A DNA stretch of 64,000 nt from Paenibacillus alvei DSM 29 (GCF_000293805.1 NZ_AMBZ01000002.1:457001-521000), one strand, 5' to 3'; shown: positions 28,963 to 38,012, numbered from the stretch's first letter. Notes: generated by a model from the letters alone, not told the origin. Program-made: numbers and translations.

Positions 28963-29754
28963 CTACATTTCGCCCCAGTATATTTCAGTTTCGTAATCAA
29001 AGGATACAACGCCATTCTGCTGATTGCGTTCGAATACACGGGCGAGCTCAGCCATCATGGGCTCATGATTCGGATGGCCCTTCTCAGGCGCGTACGAGGA
29101 GGAAAGCAATCTCCCACCAAGTTCCTCTTTGTTAAGCAATTGCCGCATCGTGAATGTAGCCACCGTCATCTTGTTAGGGGAGAAAAATGCTGCTAATGCT
29201 TCCTCTGATATATTTTTATGGCGCAGCTTCTCATAATCCGTTCCATACTGCCGGAGCAGTTGCTCATATTCCTCCAGAAACGGGGTTCCGTGAAGCTTTC
29301 GCGCATTCCATATGAGGACTACTTTCCCTCCCGGCTTCAGGATGCGATGAAATTCTGCACGGGCTACTGTGCGATCGAACCAGTGAAATGCCTGCGCACA
29401 TACGATATGATCGACGGAGTGATCGGGCAGCCCTGTCGCCTCTGCCGCTCCTGAAATGGCGCGATAATTCGGATTGCCCCCAAGTTCTCGCTCAGCCGCC
29501 TCCCGCATGGGCTGATTAGGTTCTACCGCGGTAACGCGGCTTCCTTTGCCGAGAAGAAGCTTCGAGAATTTCCCGGTTCCCGCGCCTATATCGGCAATTA
29601 TATCCTCGGGCCGCAAACCTACGACATCGTACAAATACGCCAGTGCCTCTGTCGGGTAACTCGGTCGATATTTCACGTACGCATCCACCCGACTTGAAAA
29701 TCGTTCTTTACTATCCACAACATTCACGCTCCCATCGTATGAAGAATAATACAT
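28963..29754 (-). CDS. Class I SAM-dependent methyltransferase
   Basis: 263 residues from the ATG at 29754, which has AAAGGT ahead; the GTG at 29772 has no RBS. SAM-binding motif I is ADIGAGTGKFS (about 53-63), with the acidic VTAVEPN end of strand 2 and CAQAFHWFD plus LKPGGKVVLIWN as the UbiE/YcgJ-like motifs. The substrate is unknown. It is monocistronic, with a strong palindromic operator overlapping the expected 5' end of its mRNA, so it is probably repressed by a TetR-type protein encoded elsewhere. Confidence 0.85.
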   Translation of the reverse strand: MYYSSYDGSVNVVDSKERFSSRVDAYVKYRPSYPTEALAYLYDVVGLRPEDIIADIGAGTGKFSKLLLGKGSRVTAVEPNQPMREAAERELGGNPNYRAISGAAEATGLPDHSVDHIVCAQAFHWFDRTVARAEFHRILKPGGKVVLIWNARKLHGTPFLEEYEQLLRQYGTDYEKLRHKNISEEALAAFFSPNKMTVATFTMRQLLNKEELGGRLLSSSYAPEKGHPNHEPMMAELARVFERNQQNGVVSFDYETEIYWGEM

Positions 29755-29783
29755 ACACCGACCTTTAGTCACCGAACACTATC

Positions 29784-29810
29784 GTTCCACTTAATGGAAC
29801 CACGTTCCAT
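29784..29810 (-). promoter_or_regulatory. Palindromic operator upstream of the methyltransferase gene
   Basis: ATGGAAC-CAC-GTTCCAT (29794-29810) is a perfect 7+7 inverted repeat. A third half-site GTTCCA at 29784 makes a second overlapping palindrome. A TATAAT at 29831-29826 (minus strand) would place the repeats about 10-35 bases after the transcription start. This is typical of TetR-type repressor sites. Confidence 0.6.
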
Positions 29811-29878
29811 TTTATTCACATTTTCATTATAGCGCAACAGCTTGATGCATGCACTCCTATTTTTACTTTTATTTCAAC

Positions 29879-29906
29879 AAAAAGGAGCCTCTTCCGGACA
29901 GCTCCT
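29879..29906 (-). terminator. Terminator of the terC-like gene
   Basis: On the minus strand AGGAGC pairs with GCTCCT around a 12-base loop, followed by TTTTTG. Confidence 0.65.
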
Positions 29907-29955
29907 CGCTCATCTACCTTACTTTTTCGGCAAATAATTGCTTATCAGCCGCACA

Positions 29956-30630
29956 TTACGCAGCCTGCTTCACTTGCTTCTGCTTTTTCATTCTGCCCAA
30001 TGCCAACACAGCGACGATGATGACAACGATAAGGCACCACTTCAGAACCGGGTTCGCTGTAAAGAACCCCTTCACCAGCGGCTCATCTACAATCATCTTT
30101 GCCGCCGTCCAAGCCAGGACACCCGCACCAATATAGATAATGACCGGGAAGCGCTCTACCCACTTAATAATAAGCGTGCTGCCCCATACCACGATAGGTA
30201 CACTGATTAGCAAGCCGAGTACAACGAGTATAAAATCACCATGCGCCGCCCCTGCTACCGCAAGCACGTTATCGAGCCCCATGACCGTATCCGCGATAAT
30301 GATCGTCTTGATCGCCGCCCACAGGCTAGCAGCAGATCCAACATCATGGCCCTTCTCTTCTACAAGAAGCTTATACGCAATCCATACGAGCAGTACGCCG
30401 CCAATGAGCAGCAAGTCCGGAATTTTCAACAGCCATACTACAGCAAGCGTCAACAAGGAACGAAGCGCAATAGCACCAAATGTGCCCCAGAATATGACTT
30501 TCTTCTGCTGCTCCTTAGGCAGGTTGCGCGCTGTCAAACCGATTACTATTGCATTGTCTCCCGCCAAGACTAAATCAATGACTACGATTGCCATTAGCGC
30601 GGACCAGAACTCTGCTGTAAAGAAATCCAT
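29956..30630 (-). CDS. TerC-family membrane protein (YkoY/YjbE type, Mn2+ export)
   Basis: 224 residues from the ATG at 30630 behind AGAGGAGAGGG. It has seven or so helices with the TerC acidic motifs VVIDLVLAGDNAIVIGL near the N-terminus and IIIADTVMGLDNVLAVAGAA in the middle, and a basic tail RMKKQKQVKQAA. TerC proteins in Bacillus (YkoY, YceF) protect against excess manganese and metalate exported proteins. The leader is a textbook yybP-ykoY riboswitch, which supports Mn2+ export as the role. Confidence 0.92.
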   Translation of the reverse strand: MDFFTAEFWSALMAIVVIDLVLAGDNAIVIGLTARNLPKEQQKKVIFWGTFGAIALRSLLTLAVVWLLKIPDLLLIGGVLLVWIAYKLLVEEKGHDVGSAASLWAAIKTIIIADTVMGLDNVLAVAGAAHGDFILVVLGLLISVPIVVWGSTLIIKWVERFPVIIYIGAGVLAWTAAKMIVDEPLVKGFFTANPVLKWCLIVVIIVAVLALGRMKKQKQVKQAA

Positions 30631-30714
30631 AGTACCCTCTCCTCTTATCATGTCATGTATATCTTTTCTTCAATTGCGCACAATTATGAGAAGTTTCCCG
30701 AGCAACACCCCTTA

Positions 30715-30870
30715 AAAAACAAAAATGACCTTTACCGATCACGGTAAAGGCCATAAATAAAGACCTTTACCCTGTCGGTAAAGGTCTCGCTAACAATCGA
30801 AGTTGCCAACAAAGCCGGAGGATTATCCTCGTAATGACGACTTTATTGTAACAGCTACTCCCCTTTATAG
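30715..30870 (-). ncRNA. yybP-ykoY manganese riboswitch with intrinsic terminator
   Basis: The minus strand shows the family signatures: AAAGGGGAGTAGC at the 5' side (30866-30854), CGTCATTACGAGG, GGCTTTGTTGGCAACT and TGTTAGCGAGACC. Downstream come four alternating complementary segments: CCTTTACC near 30785-30778, GGTAAAGG near 30771-30764, CCTTTACCG 30750-30742 and CGGTAAAGG 30737-30729, then ATTTTTG. Segments 3 and 4 make the terminator. With Mn2+ bound, P1 would take segment 1, freeing segment 2 to pair with segment 3 and so prevent termination. This fits the known Mn2+-ON behaviour. Confidence 0.93.
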
Positions 30871-30957
30871 ATCTTATGTTAATCGAAGAGGGTACACAGG
30901 GTCAAGATACAATTGTCCGATTTCCTGCCGCTCAATGCCCCTTTTTTCTACCACGGC

Positions 30958-32040
30958 TTACGTTGATGCATGCGTGTTTTCTTTCTTAATCTGCTTACTG
31001 CGAAGCTGGCCGCAGGCGGCATCGATGTCTGTGCCATGCTCCAAGCGTACGCTGCAGCTGATGTTATTTTTCTTCATCACGTCATAGAAGCCGCGGATCG
31101 ACTCCTGCTCGCTGCGCTGATATTGGCTGTGTTCATCAACAGGGTTGTACGGGATCAGGTTCACATTGACCTCGTCCTGCATGTTCCACTCCTGTATCAG
31201 CTTCACCAATTCAAGCGCATGCTCCTGCTGATCGTTTACGTCCCTCAACAAGATATATTCCAGTGTCACCCGTTGGTTCGTTGTATTGATGAAGTACTGA
31301 ATCGCCTCCATCACCTTCGCAATCGGAATCGCACGGTTGATCTTCATAATGCGCGTGCGAAGCTCATCATTCGGTGCATGCAAGGAAAGAGCCAGATTCA
31401 CCCGCAGGTTAATATCCGCGAAATCTTTAATCTTATTCGCCAAGCCGCTTGTTGAAACCGTAATTCGTCTCGCACCGATAGCCAGACCTTTATGATCAGT
31501 CACGACCCGCAAGAAGTTAATAATATTCTCGAAGTTATCGAACGGCTCTCCGATGCCCATCACGACGATATGACTGACCAGATCACCTTGGCCCATTTCG
31601 TCCAAATGGTGCTGAACCTTCATAATCTGTTCTACAATCTCGCCGCTCGACAAGTCGCGGCTCTTTGCCAGCAGTCCGCTCGCACAAAAGCTGCAGCCAA
31701 TATTGCAGCCAACCTGTGTCGTCACACAAACCGACAATCCGAATTTATGTTTCATCAATACTGTCTCGATCAGGTTGCCATCCTGCAGCTTGAACAAGAA
31801 CTTAATCGTGCCATCAGCCGATTGCTGCTTCACATGCTCGCTAAGCGTATGGATGACGAAGTGCTCGGACAGCAGCGCTGCGCTATCCTCATTTACTTCT
31901 GCCATATCAGCGAAATCCTTAACCCGCTTACGATATAGATAATCCCAGACTTGGGATGCACGTGACTTCTTATGTCCCCGCTCCTCCAACCAAGCGGCTA
32001 GTTGATCCAATGTTAATCCATAGATGGATTGCTTATTCAT
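30958..32040 (-). CDS. rlmN: 23S rRNA (adenine2503-C2)-methyltransferase RlmN
   Basis: A 360-residue radical SAM enzyme. The 4Fe-4S motif is CNIGCSFC, with [11 protein letters not shown] and the C-terminal DAACGQLR containing the methyl-carrying cysteine. The N-terminal helical RNA-binding domain has [14 protein letters not shown]. It methylates C2 of A2503 in 23S rRNA and A37 in some tRNAs. The text follows Bacillus RlmN closely rather than the resistance enzyme Cfr, whose MGMGE box and CxxxCxxC surroundings differ. It is separated from the Mn riboswitch by about 90 bases and ends independently. Confidence 0.93.
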   Translation of the reverse strand: MNKQSIYGLTLDQLAAWLEERGHKKSRASQVWDYLYRKRVKDFADMAEVNEDSAALLSEHFVIHTLSEHVKQQSADGTIKFLFKLQDGNLIETVLMKHKFGLSVCVTTQVGCNIGCSFCASGLLAKSRDLSSGEIVEQIMKVQHHLDEMGQGDLVSHIVVMGIGEPFDNFENIINFLRVVTDHKGLAIGARRITVSTSGLANKIKDFADINLRVNLALSLHAPNDELRTRIMKINRAIPIAKVMEAIQYFINTTNQRVTLEYILLRDVNDQQEHALELVKLIQEWNMQDEVNVNLIPYNPVDEHSQYQRSEQESIRGFYDVMKKNNISCSVRLEHGTDIDAACGQLRSKQIKKENTHAST

Positions 32041-32202
32041 CTAGTGCCCTCTTTTCAACACGTCAAAATTCTGTCTTACTTCCTAACAGTACTTTACCTA
32101 CAGATGTGTTAATACGTATAAATAACTGCACCTCTATAATCTGATTATTATTGTCCCAGAACTTCTGAAATATAACAAGAGTCTTTCCCGCACATTGCTA
32201 AA

Positions 32203-32232
32203 ACGGGAAAAGGGCGCCGGTTTCGGCGCCCT
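32203..32232 (-). terminator. Terminator of the sigma/secreted-protein operon
   Basis: AGGGCGCC pairs perfectly with GGCGCCCT around a 6-base loop, followed on the minus strand by TTTCCCGTTTT. It lies 61 bases after the decayed paralogue. Confidence 0.7.
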
Positions 32233-32292
32233 CCTATGATTATAAAATGATGATGGCATAACTCTGTTCCGTTCGTAATAACTCCTAAATCT

Positions 32293-32776
32293 TTATTTTC
32301 TCAATGGATCCAGACTGATGTTCACAAGGTTCCCAAACTCATTGATTCTAGCCACAATTGAGGGCTTTCCATTGCTGCTAAAAATGTAGTCTCTCCAAGC
32401 TTCATCAATCCTTAGTGTGCAAGAAGACACGTCTGCGCCCCACAATTTCTTTGCGACAGGCTTAATCAGTGCGACCCTCTACAACGTAAGTTTTATAGGG
32501 ACTGCGTTCCCCCTTAACCTCAATTCTCCGACTCAATTCCCACACTTCTTTTTCTGAACCAATATTAATACTTTGACGCGCAAAGTTTGTAAATGGCTGT
32601 ACCTTACTTGCCCCCATACTCTTTACCGCCTCTTCGGCAGCCGCAATTATCTTGCGATCCACATCCGCTGTTCTGTAATTGATGCGGTACTGGAGCAGCT
32701 TTTTCGTCTTTGTATCAAGTACAATGCTTTGCTCTTCTTTTGCTCTGAAGTGAATCGTCCCTTCGTGATTTAGCAA
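32293..32776 (-). pseudogene. Decayed paralogue of the upstream secreted PepSY-like protein
   Basis: This segment aligns with the second half of the gene at 32815-33855. DTKTKKLLQYRINYR matches DTKTSKPLNYRFIYK, SMGASKVQPFTNF matches SMGIDKVQPFTSF, and a 3' part in another frame gives IKPVAKKLWGADVSS and EFGNLVNI. The N-terminal half and signal peptide are missing. About 110 bases plus the frame are lost between VVEG and IKPVAKK. It is therefore a truncated, internally deleted tandem copy. Confidence 0.8.
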
Positions 32777-32814
32777 CCTATAACTATGTTATTTTTTACA
32801 TGTAATCTATTATT

Positions 32815-33855
32815 TCATTTACGCTCTATGCGAACCAGATTGCCAAAATTATCGAACTTAGCTACGATAGCCGCTTTGCCTTTTCTGCTAAACGTGTAGT
32901 CGCCCCAGTCCTTATTAACCTTCACCTCGTAGGAAGATAAGTCTACGCCCCACAATTTCTTCGCGACAGGCTTAGCAATCGCAATGCCTTGTTCCTTCGA
33001 CAATGATTTGCGCTTCTGATCATTCGTATTTGGCTTAACATTTATAGAGGTAAGCTTGCCCGTCTTTGCTTCGATTGTGGCAACGGCCTCGACAACGAAC
33101 GCACGGTTATTCTCGTCTATCCTCACAGCCCCATTTTTTCTGAGATCGCCTTTAACTTCTATTTTTCTTGTTAGCCTCCACTCTTCTCTTCCTTCATATT
33201 TTTCGTACACAAAGCTCGTAAATGGTTGAACCTTGTCGATCCCCATACTTTTTACTGTCTGTTCAGCCACGCCTATGATTTTACGATCCATATCCACTGC
33301 CTTGTATATAAAACGGTAGTTTAATGGCTTACTTGTCTTCGTATCGATTTGTATAAATTGATCGTCTTTCGCACCGAAAGTCATTACTTCTGATATATTT
33401 GCCGCGTTATTGTTTTTGAAAAAGTGAGCTTCCGTAAAGACAAGCTCCGCATTTTTATGTAACTGCTTCACTGCTGACTGTGCTACCTTCAGGTACGAAG
33501 CATATTCACCAGTTACCTCCTCCATCTTGAAGCTCAATGACACGGTAAGTACCTTGCCGGAAACAGCATCGACCGATACAACGGCGCTCCGATCCTTAGA
33601 TTGGATAATCCAACTCTCTTTTTGCTCTTTATCTACAAAATAACTGTCCTTGAACGCTTCCTCTAATTGAAATGCTTTTCCGTTTCCGTATTGCTCAATT
33701 GCTTTCTCTGCCGACTCTGCCAGCTTTCGATCTACATCGCTATACTGAACAATTCCCGTCCCTCCGTTAGTCACGCCGGCCCGTTCTGCCATAGCCGGAG
33801 TTGCAGCAAACAAGCTGCATGCGAGTGTTAGCGCCAATAATGTATTCATTTTCAT
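32815..33855 (-). CDS. Secreted PepSY/YcdB-like protein
   Basis: 346 residues from the ATG at 33855 behind GAGGAGGG. The signal peptide (about 1-23) ends ATPAMAE. Repeated units of roughly 100 residues follow, each with DRKxxxxAE, a Val/Ser-rich strand pair (SAVVSVDAVSGKVLTV; ATIEAKTGKLTSINV) and a WxVxxxYEVKV-like C-terminal unit, typical of PepSY/YcdB domains. The same repeats occur in the C-terminal part of the anti-sigma protein upstream. It is probably an extracytoplasmic product of the sigma-factor operon. The biochemical role is unknown. Confidence 0.75.
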   Translation of the reverse strand: MKMNTLLALTLACSLFAATPAMAERAGVTNGGTGIVQYSDVDRKLAESAEKAIEQYGNGKAFQLEEAFKDSYFVDKEQKESWIIQSKDRSAVVSVDAVSGKVLTVSLSFKMEEVTGEYASYLKVAQSAVKQLHKNAELVFTEAHFFKNNNAANISEVMTFGAKDDQFIQIDTKTSKPLNYRFIYKAVDMDRKIIGVAEQTVKSMGIDKVQPFTSFVYEKYEGREEWRLTRKIEVKGDLRKNGAVRIDENNRAFVVEAVATIEAKTGKLTSINVKPNTNDQKRKSLSKEQGIAIAKPVAKKLWGVDLSSYEVKVNKDWGDYTFSRKGKAAIVAKFDNFGNLVRIERK

Positions 33856-33884
33856 AAAAGTTGCCCTCCTCATAGCAAGTCCGT

Positions 33885-36281
33885 CTAATCTTGTATTCCC
33901 TCTATCGGAATAAGCTCCAGCTTCCAGAACTCACCCTTTGCATTGACGGTTCCTTTCATCGTCATCGAACCCTTTTTCGTGAACGTATATTCATTGAGCT
34001 TGACGCTCGCTTCGTAGCCTTCCATATCGATGCCGAATACCTGCTTAACGGTCGAATTGACCTTACGAATAGCCTGCTCTGGCGAATAAAGCGAAGTTGC
34101 GTACTTCTTGCGTGCTGCCTGCTCATTGCCAGGATGATCATCTTTATAGCTCTGCTGAACCGACCAGACTCGGTTCGTTCGCACTCCCACTCTGGCAAAG
34201 AGACTCATCTCGCGTCCAATCTCCCATACATGTTCCGTTGGCGCCATTCTCTGCGTCATGGTTGTAAATCGCAGTTCCTTGCCTTCCGCAAAAAGTGGAT
34301 ACGCCTTCTCCGCAGCAGCTTTGGCCTTTTCATTGAAGAATCCATGTTCATACCGCAGCTCTGCCGTTTCCATCTGGCCCGTTACCGCATCAATCGTAAT
34401 TGAAGCTTGGTCATTATGGAACGACCAGCTATTAAGTTCCTTAGATCTCACGCGGACAGCTTCCGCGAATGCAATCGGTTGTTCAGGCTTCATCCGCCGC
34501 AAGGTATCCTCCACCGTCTGTCGCAGCTTGCCATTCAATTCATGGTATGGAATGGCCCGTCGTACAATAATGGGCTCTTCCGCTTCTTTGAGCACAATGA
34601 CAAAACTCTCGCTGTTATCCTTAGCATATAGGAACCACCGGTCGCTGTAATCTGCTACGCCATACAGTTCTGCAGGCTTATTTGGAGCAAGATCATGCAT
34701 GGCCTGTTCCGCCTTGCTTACGATCTCGGGCTTTAATTCCACTACTGTCCTCTCATATATCGGTTCATCGTGACCTGGAGGAAGCGGTTCAGCCGACGGC
34801 ACGAGCGGAATGCTCCAACTGATTGGCGTCTTCTTCGTCCAACTTTCCAAGGATACGTTCAGGCTGCCGGGGATCTCGGACTGACCTGCGAAAAAGAACA
34901 GCGTACGATTGCGATACTTCCCTTGCGAATCCTGCTCCAGCTCTGTCGCCGACTCCACGCGAATTTCCTTCCCGTGCTTGTCCGTTATGCGCCAGTTCAA
35001 ATCAAGCGTATCGAAGCCCAACTGCTGATCAGCCTCCAGTATCCACCCCTTGCCTTGAAAGAATTTGTAGCCGTCCTTCAACTGCTCTGGTGCTTCTTCC
35101 ATCTTCATTCGTGCCTTGAAAGCAATACTCTTCCCCTTCACCTCCTTCCTTAATGTCTCCTTCATCAACGCCGCTGGATCGAGTACTATAGAATCCCCTT
35201 TAGAGAATCGTTCCTGTGTATAGATTGCCGTCATTTCCAAGGTCAAATCCTTTGTCCCCTCAAAAGGCACGAACGCATGGCGGTACCTCATATGCCCCAA
35301 CGTCCCTTGACCATGCAAGGACTGTTGAAGAACATTCCTATTTCCTATCGCCAATTCACTGCGCATCAGACCGTCATATGAGGCTACAATATTGCCTTTC
35401 CCATCTTTGACCACATACCGGAACATCGGATTCATTTTCTGTGTGCTTCTCCATGCCTGCGTCTCATCGACTTGCAGCAATAGCTCTGTTTTACTCGGCC
35501 CATGACGAAGCTGGTTAAAGTCTACGCTGAACCCCATCTGTGATTCATATCGCTTGTTAAGAGGCACGATAGTTGTAGAGGCCTTCGCCTTCATCAGGTC
35601 GATAGGTACTTCCAAGTACCATTTCCCCCGCATCTTGCCGATCTGATTAATATCGAAGCGCACCGTAATCTGGTTTGGCAGATCTGACATATCTGAAATC
35701 TCTTGGCCGGGCACAAGATCGTCTAGCGACAGGATTAGAATTCGATCGTTCCCTGCATGGGTCTGCTGCAACCGAAGCGGAAGCACGTTCCCCTCACTGT
35801 CCACGATCTCGTATCGGTTCACGTACGGATCATCACTGTTTCCGTTCGGGATAAACGTATCGAACAACCGATCCGAATCCATAGATTTTCCATCCTGTTC
35901 TATACCGTACAGGATCGAAATGCGCAATACATCGTGAATCGCTTCTTTCACCTTCAACGTAATTCCCTGATCGGTTACCTGCTTGTTAATCGGCACCGCA
36001 AATCCTTCGTCAGCCGCCTTCTTCAAGCCTTCATCCGTCTTGTTTAACGAGAACCATGATTTCACGACTTCAGCGAATGTTGGAGAGGCTGCCGCCCCCA
36101 GCGCGACGGCCAGAACAAGTCCTGCAGCGGTTATGCCCGCCACCTTCGCGATCCTCATGATGCCGCCCGTTTGCCGAAGCTCCCGCTTCGCTTGCTGCAC
36201 GCCCATGACGCTTCGCTCATGCAGTTCCTTTGGTATATCAATTTTCTCTATTTCATCTATAATTCGATTGCGCTGGCTCAT
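33885..36281 (-). CDS. DUF4179-type anti-sigma factor with large extracytoplasmic repeat region
   Basis: A 798-residue protein. A short cytoplasmic part (about 1-42, MSQRNRIIDEIEKIDIP) would hold the sigma factor, and one helix (about 43-68, KVAGITAAGLVLAVALGAA) crosses the membrane. DUF4179 and DUF5643-like beta domains follow (about 70-510), then PepSY-like repeats to the end, similar to the neighbouring secreted proteins. Its ATG overlaps the sigma gene stop (ATGA), the usual coupling of a sigma/anti-sigma pair. It is longer than most family members, which end before the PepSY part. Confidence 0.82.
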   Translation of the reverse strand: MSQRNRIIDEIEKIDIPKELHERSVMGVQQAKRELRQTGGIMRIAKVAGITAAGLVLAVALGAAASPTFAEVVKSWFSLNKTDEGLKKAADEGFAVPINKQVTDQGITLKVKEAIHDVLRISILYGIEQDGKSMDSDRLFDTFIPNGNSDDPYVNRYEIVDSEGNVLPLRLQQTHAGNDRILILSLDDLVPGQEISDMSDLPNQITVRFDINQIGKMRGKWYLEVPIDLMKAKASTTIVPLNKRYESQMGFSVDFNQLRHGPSKTELLLQVDETQAWRSTQKMNPMFRYVVKDGKGNIVASYDGLMRSELAIGNRNVLQQSLHGQGTLGHMRYRHAFVPFEGTKDLTLEMTAIYTQERFSKGDSIVLDPAALMKETLRKEVKGKSIAFKARMKMEEAPEQLKDGYKFFQGKGWILEADQQLGFDTLDLNWRITDKHGKEIRVESATELEQDSQGKYRNRTLFFFAGQSEIPGSLNVSLESWTKKTPISWSIPLVPSAEPLPPGHDEPIYERTVVELKPEIVSKAEQAMHDLAPNKPAELYGVADYSDRWFLYAKDNSESFVIVLKEAEEPIIVRRAIPYHELNGKLRQTVEDTLRRMKPEQPIAFAEAVRVRSKELNSWSFHNDQASITIDAVTGQMETAELRYEHGFFNEKAKAAAEKAYPLFAEGKELRFTTMTQRMAPTEHVWEIGREMSLFARVGVRTNRVWSVQQSYKDDHPGNEQAARKKYATSLYSPEQAIRKVNSTVKQVFGIDMEGYEASVKLNEYTFTKKGSMTMKGTVNAKGEFWKLELIPIEGIQD

Positions 36282-36803
36282 GAGATTTCACCTCTCTTCA
36301 AACTCTTCCGCAGCTTGCTTAAACCCCGGTATAGTATTGTTTTTGCGGAACTCAAGGGCATCTCAAGAATGTCCGAAATTGCCTGAAACGTATACCCTTG
36401 ATAACTTGAGCAGGATGACACTTTTCTCATGAGCATCCAATTCGTCGAGCAATTCCTGCAGCGTTACGGCTAAGGGAATATCCTCCTCACAAGAACTTTC
36501 TACTTGCTGATGGGCATACTCGGGCGGAAACGGAATGATTTTATTGCGCTGTTTTAATGTATAAAGAGCACGATTAATCGTGATTCTGAGAATCCAAGTT
36601 TTAAAATACTGCGGTTCCCGCAGGCTGTCGATCGATTTAAAAGCTTGATACGCTGTATCCTGTACAATATCGAGCGCATCATCCTTATTCTTCACGTACA
36701 TGTAAGCCATCCGGTAGATAGCTTCCTCGTGCTGCTGGAACAGTTCCAAGAACGCCCTATCGCTTCCCTTTTGCGCTTTCTTTACGAGCTTATGTATATC
36801 CAT
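36278..36803 (-). pseudogene. ECF sigma factor (SigV/SigY-like), frameshifted in region 4
   Basis: Region 2 is normal (about 10-80, with DIVQDTAYQAFKSIDSL), and region 4 begins LDAHEKSVILLK. Then the frame gives a nonsense tail and stops at 36363. In the next frame the expected region 4 helix-turn-helix follows: YQGYTFQAISDILEMP, then SSAKTILYRGLSKLRKSLKR, to a TGA at 36278 that overlaps the anti-sigma ATG. Removing one base (or adding two) near 36400-36405 repairs it to about 174 residues. As written, the promoter-35 recognition helix is lost. Confidence 0.82.
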
Positions 36804-37008
36804 GTGGCATCGTTATCTCCCTTCCCTCTCATATCATTAGAGCACGAAAGGGGAATTTTGGCTTTGAAGTTACAAAAAAATCATCCCAAGGATGACCGGA
36901 ACGAAACCTAAAATGTACAATTATGATTAATTCGAGAAAACAAGCTAAATAACCTAACAATGGAATATAACTGAATATTTCAAGGAGAGTTGGAGAAGGC
37001 AGATAAAT
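36804..37008 (+). other. Intergenic DNA
   Basis: AT-rich, no gene seen. It contains the GGGAGATAACG region upstream of the sigma gene and no clear promoter. Confidence 0.4.
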
Positions 37009-37164
37009 TGTAGTTGATTTTCTATCTCCTCCGCTAACCCAACAGATTGCTTGGGTTCGGATGGGAACGGGAATTTAACTGCTTTTAAAGAGGGATATGG
37101 CACCATAGTAGCTGAGTGGAATAGTGGCACAAGAGTAGTCTATTCTGTTACGGTGACAAAATAA
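37009..37164 (+). pseudogene. C-terminal remnant of a bacterial Ig-like (BIG_2) domain protein
   Basis: Reading from 37009, VVDFLSPPLTQQIAW, then after one missing G in the GGG run at 37053 SDGNGNLTAFKEGYGTIVA, EWNSGTRVVYSVTVTK and a stop. This is the end of a Big-type Ig repeat (strand order W...SDGNG.LTA...GTI.A...Y.VTVT). No start codon or upstream domain is left, so it is probably a relic of a surface protein. Confidence 0.4.
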
Positions 37165-37176
37165 TACGTAACTGAA

Positions 37177-37211
37177 ACAAAGAGGATCCACACTTGTGGC
37201 TCCTCTTTGTT
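37177..37211. terminator. Bidirectional terminator between Big remnant and UMP kinase gene
   Basis: AACAAAGAGGA pairs with TCCTCTTTGTT around a 14-base loop that itself holds CCACA/TGTGG pairing. Confidence 0.75.
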
Positions 37212-37212
37212 A

Positions 37213-37950
37213 TTAATCAAACTGTAAAATTGATTCTTCGCTAATTAAAGTACCATTATTTTCCCCCTCACATATGTCGCGCATCGTCCCCGGCCGGTCG
37301 AAGTTGAACACATGAATCGGCAGATGGAAGTCCCTCGCCAAAATAAATGCGGATTGATCCATCACCCTCAAATTATGCTGGATCACATCGTTGTAATGGA
37401 GAGAGGCGAATTTCCTCGCATCTTTGTTCGTTCTCGGATCCGCCTCAAGCACACCGTCAACGCCTTGCTTCGCCACAAGCAGCGCGTCGCAATTGACCTC
37501 GATCGCCCGCTGCACAGAGGGATAATCGGTAGTGACATACGGCTGGCCGTTGCCCCCGGCAAATATGACGATATATCCTTTTTCCAAGTGGTGAATCGCT
37601 CGCAAGCGAATATAAGGCTCCGCAACAGAAGTAACCGGCACGGCAGTCATGACGCGAACCTCCTTATCAGTCTTCGCCTTTAGAACGCCTCGCAGCATAA
37701 GGCTGTTGATGACAGTCGCCAGCGTCCCGATATTATCGGCCTCTGCGCGCTCAATCCCCCAACTCTCCGCCATATTTCCACGAAATATATTTCCTCCCCC
37801 AATAACGATCGACACCTCGACACCCAGCTTTACGACGGACATCACTTCACTAGCGATATGCTCTAGTCTGTCAGGAGCAAAGCCGAATTCACTGCTTCCT
37901 GCTACAGCACCGCCGCTAAGTTTAATCATGACCCGCTTATATCTCGTCAT
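37213..37950 (-). CDS. pyrH: UMP kinase-like amino-acid-kinase-fold protein (second pyrH)
   Basis: 245 residues from the ATG at 37950 behind GGAGGTG. It has the UMP kinase fold: RVMIKLSGGAVAGS, VIGGGNIFRG, ERAEADNIGTLATVINSL (UMP site), VIFAGGNGQPYVTTD and VDGVLEADPRTNKDARKF. It phosphorylates UMP to UDP. The canonical gene normally sits in rpsB-tsf-pyrH-frr; none of those is here, so this is probably an extra, divergent copy. Its leader carries a hairpin plus T-run and a possible Fnr-type site, implying special regulation. Confidence 0.88.
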   Translation of the reverse strand: MTRYKRVMIKLSGGAVAGSSEFGFAPDRLEHIASEVMSVVKLGVEVSIVIGGGNIFRGNMAESWGIERAEADNIGTLATVINSLMLRGVLKAKTDKEVRVMTAVPVTSVAEPYIRLRAIHHLEKGYIVIFAGGNGQPYVTTDYPSVQRAIEVNCDALLVAKQGVDGVLEADPRTNKDARKFASLHYNDVIQHNLRVMDQSAFILARDFHLPIHVFNFDRPGTMRDICEGENNGTLISEESILQFD

Positions 37951-37974
37951 CCCCACACCTCCGTAGAAATTAGC

Positions 37975-38012
37975 AAAATAAAAAACACTAAAGCAGCGAA
38001 TGCCTTAGTGTT
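37975..38012 (-). terminator. Leader terminator (possible attenuator) ahead of pyrH-like gene
   Basis: On the minus strand AACACTAA (38012-38005) pairs with TTAGTGTT (37991-37984), followed by TTTTATTTTG. It lies between the promoter at 38110-38138 and the gene start at 37950, so most transcripts would end here unless it is disrupted. Confidence 0.65.

Noticed and set aside
30958-32040. Cfr-type antibiotic resistance methyltransferase
   Set aside because: Motif surroundings and the N- and C-termini follow ordinary Bacillus RlmN.
36804-36880. ECF-type autoregulatory promoter (TGTAAC ... CGTGC) for the SigV/SigY-like gene
   Set aside because: The gap between the two elements is about 22 bases, too long for known ECF promoters.
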